Assembly: GCF_041537905.1 (NCBI RefSeq)
Contig: NZ_JBGRUO010000022.1
Location: 41,682 to 105,681 of the forward strand
DNA from: Ruegeria_C sp041537905
Lineage (GTDB): Bacteria; Pseudomonadota; Alphaproteobacteria; Rhodobacterales; Rhodobacteraceae
Direction of reading: 5' to 3'
DNA length: 64,000 bases
Every line of letters begins with the position of its first letter. Within the stretch, counting starts at the first letter, position 1. The translations under genes and the position numbers were made by a program. The notes under the pieces were generated by a model. It searched no databases and had not been told where the DNA came from. It saw nothing but the letters and a program-made list of their open reading frames with translations. Below, piece after piece: positions 60,351-64,000 of this stretch.

Positions 60351-62129
60351 ATGCAATTTCTCCAGCTTTCCGATACCGCCAGCGCGATCCTGGCGCTTAT
60401 GATCGTCGCGGGGATGTTTGTGATGTTCCTGCGCGAGACATTCCCCACGGAAGTGGTGGCAATCAGCGGTGTCGCGCTGATGCTGGTGACCGGTATCCTG
60501 CCCTATCAGGCGGCGCTGCCGGTGCTGGCCAACCCCGCGCCATGGACCATCGCGGCGATGTTCATCATCATGGGCGCGCTGGTGCGCACCGGGGCGCTGG
60601 ATGCCTTCACCTCGACCGCGCAGCGTCAGGCAAAGGTGAACCCGCGCATCGCCATCGGGTTGCTGATGGGGTTTGTCGTCGTCGCCTCGGCTTTCGTGTC
60701 GAACACGCCGGTGGTGGTGGTGATGATCCCGGTCTTTGTGCAGATCGCGCGTACGCTGGATGTTGCCGCCTCGAAACTTCTGATCCCGCTCAGCTATGCG
60801 GCTATTCTGGGCGGGACGCTGACGCTGATCGGCACCTCGACCAACCTGCTGGTCGATGGTGTGGCGCGCGCGCAGGGGCAGGCCCCGTTCTCGATTTTCG
60901 AGGTCACGCCGCTGGGCATAGTTCTGGTCATCTATGGCATGATCTACCTGCGCTTCATCGCGCCCAGGCTGCTGCCGGATCGCGACAGCATGGCGACGCT
61001 GCTGAGCGACAAGTCGAAGATGAAGTTCTTCACCGAGGCGGTGATCCCCCCCGACAGCAACCTGATCGGCCGCGAAGTGACCGGCGTGCAGCTGTTCAAG
61101 CGGCAGGGCGTTCGCCTGATCGACGTGATCCGCGGCGATGCCTCGCTGCGGCGCAACCTCAAGGGCGTCGAATTGCAGTTGGGCGACCGCGTTGTCCTGC
61201 GCACCCAGATGACCGAGTTGCTGAGCCTGCAGAGCAACAAGGAACTCAAGCGCGTCGATCAGGTCTCGGCGGTCGAGACCTCGACGGTCGAGGTGCTGAT
61301 CACGCCGGGCTGCCGCATGGTCGGGCGTACGCTGGGTATGCTGCGCTTGCGGCGGCGCTATGGGGTCTATGTGCTGGCAGTGCATCGCCGGAACCAGAAT
61401 ATCGGCCGCCAACTGGATGATCTTGTGGTGCGCGTAGGTGATACGCTGCTGCTGGAAGGTGCGCCGGAGGATATTCAACGGCTGGCCACGGATATGGACA
61501 TGGTCGATGTTTCGCACCCCTCGGCGCGGGCCTATCGGCGTGGTCACGCGCCTGTTGCCATCGCCACCATGGTGGGGCTGGTGGTGTTTGCCGCGCTGGG
61601 GCTGGCCCCGATCCTGCCCTTGTCGATCATGGCCGTGGCGATTGTGCTTGTGACCCGCTGCATCGACGCGGATGAGGCGTTTTCCTTTGTCGACGGGCGT
61701 TTGCTGGCGCTGATCTTTGCCATGCTGGCCATTGGGGCCGCGCTGGAAGCCTCTGGTGCGGTACGGCTGATCGTCGAGGCGATTGCGCCCTTCCTCGGCA
61801 TGATGCCGCCCTTCCTGGTGGTCTGGGCGGTCTATCTGCTGACTTCGGTCCTGACCGAGCTTGTGTCCAACAACGCGGTGGCTGTGGTGGTCACGCCGAT
61901 TGCCATCGGTCTGGCCGGTGCGATGGGCATCGATCCGCGCCCGCTGATCGTGGCGGTGATGGTGGCGGCCTCAGCCTCGTTCGCGACCCCGATCGGGTAT
62001 CAGACCAACATGATGGTCTATGGCCCGGGCGGTTATCGTTTCACCGATTTCATGCGTGTGGGCATTCCGCTGAACCTGACCGTCGGAATGCTGGCCTCGG
62101 CGCTGATCCCGGTCATCTGGCCCTTCTGA
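60351..62129 (+). CDS. SLC13-family transporter with two TrkA-C domains
   Basis: This 592-residue inner-membrane protein has an N-terminal membrane half (about 10-205) containing SNTPVVVVMIP. Two cytoplasmic TrkA-C/RCK-type domains follow (about 215-300 and 305-385), then a C-terminal membrane half (about 400-590) with SNNAVAVVVTPIAIGLA and FATPIGYQTNMMVYGPGGY. This layout is that of the sulfate/anion branch of the SLC13 family. Sodium-coupled import of sulfate or a related anion is likely. The ribosome-binding site is poor, which fits control by the structured leader. Confidence 0.88.
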   Translation: MQFLQLSDTASAILALMIVAGMFVMFLRETFPTEVVAISGVALMLVTGILPYQAALPVLANPAPWTIAAMFIIMGALVRTGALDAFTSTAQRQAKVNPRIAIGLLMGFVVVASAFVSNTPVVVVMIPVFVQIARTLDVAASKLLIPLSYAAILGGTLTLIGTSTNLLVDGVARAQGQAPFSIFEVTPLGIVLVIYGMIYLRFIAPRLLPDRDSMATLLSDKSKMKFFTEAVIPPDSNLIGREVTGVQLFKRQGVRLIDVIRGDASLRRNLKGVELQLGDRVVLRTQMTELLSLQSNKELKRVDQVSAVETSTVEVLITPGCRMVGRTLGMLRLRRRYGVYVLAVHRRNQNIGRQLDDLVVRVGDTLLLEGAPEDIQRLATDMDMVDVSHPSARAYRRGHAPVAIATMVGLVVFAALGLAPILPLSIMAVAIVLVTRCIDADEAFSFVDGRLLALIFAMLAIGAALEASGAVRLIVEAIAPFLGMMPPFLVVWAVYLLTSVLTELVSNNAVAVVVTPIAIGLAGAMGIDPRPLIVAVMVAASASFATPIGYQTNMMVYGPGGYRFTDFMRVGIPLNLTVGMLASALIPVIWPF

Positions 62130-62235
62130 TTGGCCAGAGTTGAGCGTTCTTCGGCCAATCGCGCGTAATGTGCCTTGAAACCGCATGTGTCGTCCCGATC
62201 TTGACGGCACATCGCATCGGGAAAGGATGAGCGAG

Positions 62236-62973
62236 ATGATTTTTCGGGGTCTGATGGCCGCGCTGCTGGCAGGTGCCGCGCTTGGCACGGCAGCTATGGC
62301 GGGCAGTATCGACGGAACCGCCACCTACAGAGAGAGGATCGCCGTGCCGCCGGGGGCTGTGCTGCAGGTCAAGCTGGTCGATATCTCGCGTGCGGATGCG
62401 GCGGCGATCGAACTGTCGGGCAAGCGGTATGCCCTGACGGGCGTGCCGGCGGAGTTCAGCCTCGACTATGACGATGCGCTGATCAAGGACAATCGCAGCT
62501 ATGCGGTCGAAGCGTCGATCCTGCTGGACGAGCAGCTTCTGTTCACCAATGACACGGTGCATCCGGTGCTGACGCGCGGGGGCACCAGCACTGTCGATAT
62601 GGTGCTGGTCAAGGTGTCCGGCCCGGAGGAGGCGCAGGTGCTGGACAACAGCAAATGGCAGGTTAGCGAATTGGCGGGTGCTCTGGTAAACGCAGAGAAG
62701 AAACCAGAGATAGCGTTCTCGGAAGAAGGCCAGTTTGGCGCCACCGGGGGCTGTAACCGCTTTGTCGGCACTGCCCAGATCGGTGCACGCACGATCGATT
62801 TTCCCGACAACATGGCGGGCACACTGATGGCCTGCCCGCCCGAGCAGGATGCGGTCGAACAGCAATTCCTGAACGGGCTGACCCGCACCACCGGCTATGT
62901 GGTCAACGGCGATCTGCTGGCCCTGACCGATGCGTCCGGTGACACGGTGATGCGGCTGACGCGGCTGCCCTAG
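62236..62973 (+). CDS. Exported YbaY-META fusion protein
   Basis: This 245-residue protein has a signal peptide ending near AAMA, a YbaY-like beta domain (about 27-135, with LQVKLVDISRADA) and a C-terminal META/HslJ-like domain (about 145-245) with the GGCNRFVG signature and a second cysteine in LMACPPEQ. META domains are linked to heat and envelope stress. I chose ATG 62236 because an earlier in-frame ATG at 62227 abuts AAGG. Its stop shares the bases CTAG with the convergent transporter. Confidence 0.85.
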   Translation: MIFRGLMAALLAGAALGTAAMAGSIDGTATYRERIAVPPGAVLQVKLVDISRADAAAIELSGKRYALTGVPAEFSLDYDDALIKDNRSYAVEASILLDEQLLFTNDTVHPVLTRGGTSTVDMVLVKVSGPEEAQVLDNSKWQVSELAGALVNAEKKPEIAFSEEGQFGATGGCNRFVGTAQIGARTIDFPDNMAGTLMACPPEQDAVEQQFLNGLTRTTGYVVNGDLLALTDASGDTVMRLTRLP

Positions 62974-63827
62974 CGGCTGCGGTACCAGAGGATGAACGGG
63001 ATCGACACGGCATACATGGTGATGCCGTAAACTGCCGAGGGCAGAGCCAACACACTAAACCCGCTGGCGGTGCCGGTGATAAGCCCCGCCATCGTTATGC
63101 CAAGCGTCGAGTTCTGGATGCCGGTCTCGATCGAAATGGTCTTGGTTTCCTGCCAACTCAGCCCGGCACCGCGCCCCAATGCCAGACCAAGCAGTAACAG
63201 GACAACGTTCAGCGCAACCAGGCTGGCCCCCATGGCGCCGAGGTTCTCGGCAAACACCGTCCAGTTCCCCGCCAGCGCGGCAATCACAATGAGCACAAAG
63301 AGTGTGGTGGCAAGCGTCGAGAGCGCCTTGTCGATCCGTAGCGCAAAGCTGCGCGCCAACGAGCGGATCGTGACCCCGATGGCAACGGGCAGGGTCGTGA
63401 TCAGGAACATCGCAAGCGCAAGCCCGGTGATCGAGACGTCGGGGGCTTGTTCGCCCAGAAAGTGGCCCACCGACCAGGCGGCCAGGATCGGGACGGTCAT
63501 GATGGACAGCAGGCTGATGATCGCCGTCAGCGTTACAGACAGAGCCACATCGCCTTTTGCCAGTTTCGACAGGATATTGCTGGTCACGCCGCCGGGGCAG
63601 AAAGACAGCAACATGAAACCTGCGGCGATCTCGGGAGGCAGGCCGAAAAGATACGCAATTGCGAACGCCACCACAGGCAGCAGCACAATCTGGCAAAAAG
63701 CCCCGATGAAGAAGGCGTATTTTCGCGTCAGAACGCGGCGAAAATCCGCAATCTCAAGCCCGATGCCCAAGGACAGCATGATGATGGCGAGCGACAGCGG
63801 CAGGCCCACATTGATCAGAAAATCCAA
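62970..63827 (-). CDS. Bile acid:sodium symporter-family (BASS) transporter
   Basis: This 285-residue membrane protein has nine to ten helices and the BASS pattern GFMLLSFCPGGVTSNILSKLAKGDVALSVTLT near 90-121 and ETGIQNSTLGITMAG near 230. The family moves organic anions with sodium. GGAGGAAGAG precedes the ATG strongly. An insertion sequence ends about 30 bases upstream of the start, so its native promoter may be lost or replaced. Confidence 0.9.
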   Translation of the reverse strand: MDFLINVGLPLSLAIIMLSLGIGLEIADFRRVLTRKYAFFIGAFCQIVLLPVVAFAIAYLFGLPPEIAAGFMLLSFCPGGVTSNILSKLAKGDVALSVTLTAIISLLSIMTVPILAAWSVGHFLGEQAPDVSITGLALAMFLITTLPVAIGVTIRSLARSFALRIDKALSTLATTLFVLIVIAALAGNWTVFAENLGAMGASLVALNVVLLLLGLALGRGAGLSWQETKTISIETGIQNSTLGITMAGLITGTASGFSVLALPSAVYGITMYAVSIPFILWYRSR

Positions 63828-63857
63828 ACTCTTCCTCCCAAAAGCGTTTCAACGACG

Positions 63858-64000
63858 CTAGGCTCCAGACTCATTGATTTACAGCCAGAATAGGACTGTA
63901 GCAGCGAGAGCGATGGCCGAGAGGAATACCTTTGGGCATCTGTCATATCGGGTGGCGACGCGCCGCCAATCCTTCAGGCGTCCGAACATGATCTCAATGC
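63858..64000 (-). mobile_element. End of an IS5-type insertion sequence (partial)
   Basis: The transposase C-terminus runs off the window edge, and the element's end lies near the CTAG at 63858-63861, followed by GCTCCAGACTC, which reads as a likely terminal inverted repeat. The exact boundary and target duplication cannot be set without the other end. Confidence 0.75.
63879..64000 (-). CDS. IS5-family transposase, C-terminal part
   Basis: The minus-strand frame reads IEIMFGRLKDWRRVATRY, then DRCPKVFLSAIALAATV and a stop at 63879-63881. The RLKDWRR-VATRYDR stretch with its Arg, Lys and Asp residues is the C-terminal DDE region typical of IS5/IS427-group transposases. The 5' part lies beyond the window. 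Confidence 0.9.
   Translation of the reverse strand, partial: IEIMFGRLKDWRRVATRYDRCPKVFLSAIALAATVLFWL

Noticed and set aside
60249..61547. 432-residue minus-strand open frame
   Set aside because: It is antisense to the SLC13 gene and its leader, with His/Gln/Arg-rich shadow composition.
1..64000. CRISPR array or replication origin
   Set aside because: No regularly spaced direct repeats, and no cluster of DnaA-box-like sites near origin genes, were noticed.

Overview
The window is a 64 kb piece of a high-GC alphaproteobacterial chromosome. The closest fit I can infer is the Roseobacter group (Rhodobacterales). The main reasons are the gene order of a complete taurine dissimilation cluster, many Tat-exported and lipoprotein products, a bacterial ceramidase-family protein, a PraR-like XRE regulator next to hisN, and an IS5-type transposase end of a kind common in that group. 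Almost all of the DNA is typical chromosomal coding sequence. Clear accessory signs are limited to a lower-GC patch near 39.3-40.0 kb and an insertion sequence running off the right edge.

Layout. 1-2.8 kb: end of a sugar/sugar-acid catabolic operon (TIM-barrel isomerase, zinc dehydrogenase, KduD/IdnO-like SDR), closed by a terminator. 2.8-12.7 kb: taurine module on the minus strand (tauK-L-M TRAP transporter, uspA, tauX, tauY, xsc, tauZ, cupin) with a divergent LysR regulator. 12.8-21.7 kb: GAF-LuxR regulator, Tat-exported metallo-beta-lactamase-fold protein, tRNA-Gly(TCC), ABC exporter, acyl-CoA synthetase plus alpha/beta hydrolase, a phosphodiesterase-like protein and a membrane-anchored thioredoxin-fold protein. 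21.8-26.9 kb: peptide-type ABC importer. 27.2-34.4 kb: a nine-gene minus-strand operon combining a 29-residue membrane peptide, XpaC, TelA, a DUF2927 lipoprotein, an SPFH-GYF protein, a small phosphatase, a zinc-ribbon membrane protein, a nitroreductase and Dtd. 34.4-44.2 kb: RNA-modification genes, a muramidase/lipoprotein pair, a UPF0173 hydrolase, ceramidase, the low-GC patch, gatCA, an Excalibur-type lipoprotein, an amidase and an orphan helical protein. 44.3-46.2 kb: RNase P RNA, a TerB/DUF533 protein and rpmG. 46.2-64 kb: small housekeeping enzymes, Bax inhibitor-1 protein, LysR/DUF1127 pair, XRE-hisN, two purine deaminases, MgtE, folate cyclo-ligase, a YmdB-type phosphoesterase, an SLC13 transporter behind a structured leader, a YbaY-META protein, a BASS transporter and an IS end.

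How genes work together. TauKLM imports taurine, TauXY deaminates it to sulfoacetaldehyde, Xsc cleaves this to acetyl phosphate and sulfite, and TauZ is the proposed exporter of the resulting sulfate. No pta or sulfite dehydrogenase is in the window. The XpaC-TelA-SPFH operon looks like an envelope-stress module related in content to Bacillus ydjGHI and xpaC/telA sets, and is the best candidate here for a poorly described system. The cytosolic-looking muramidase overlapped by an exported protein, and the hairpin-rich leader of the SLC13 gene, are the next most interesting. All functional statements are from reading the sequence; no database search was run.
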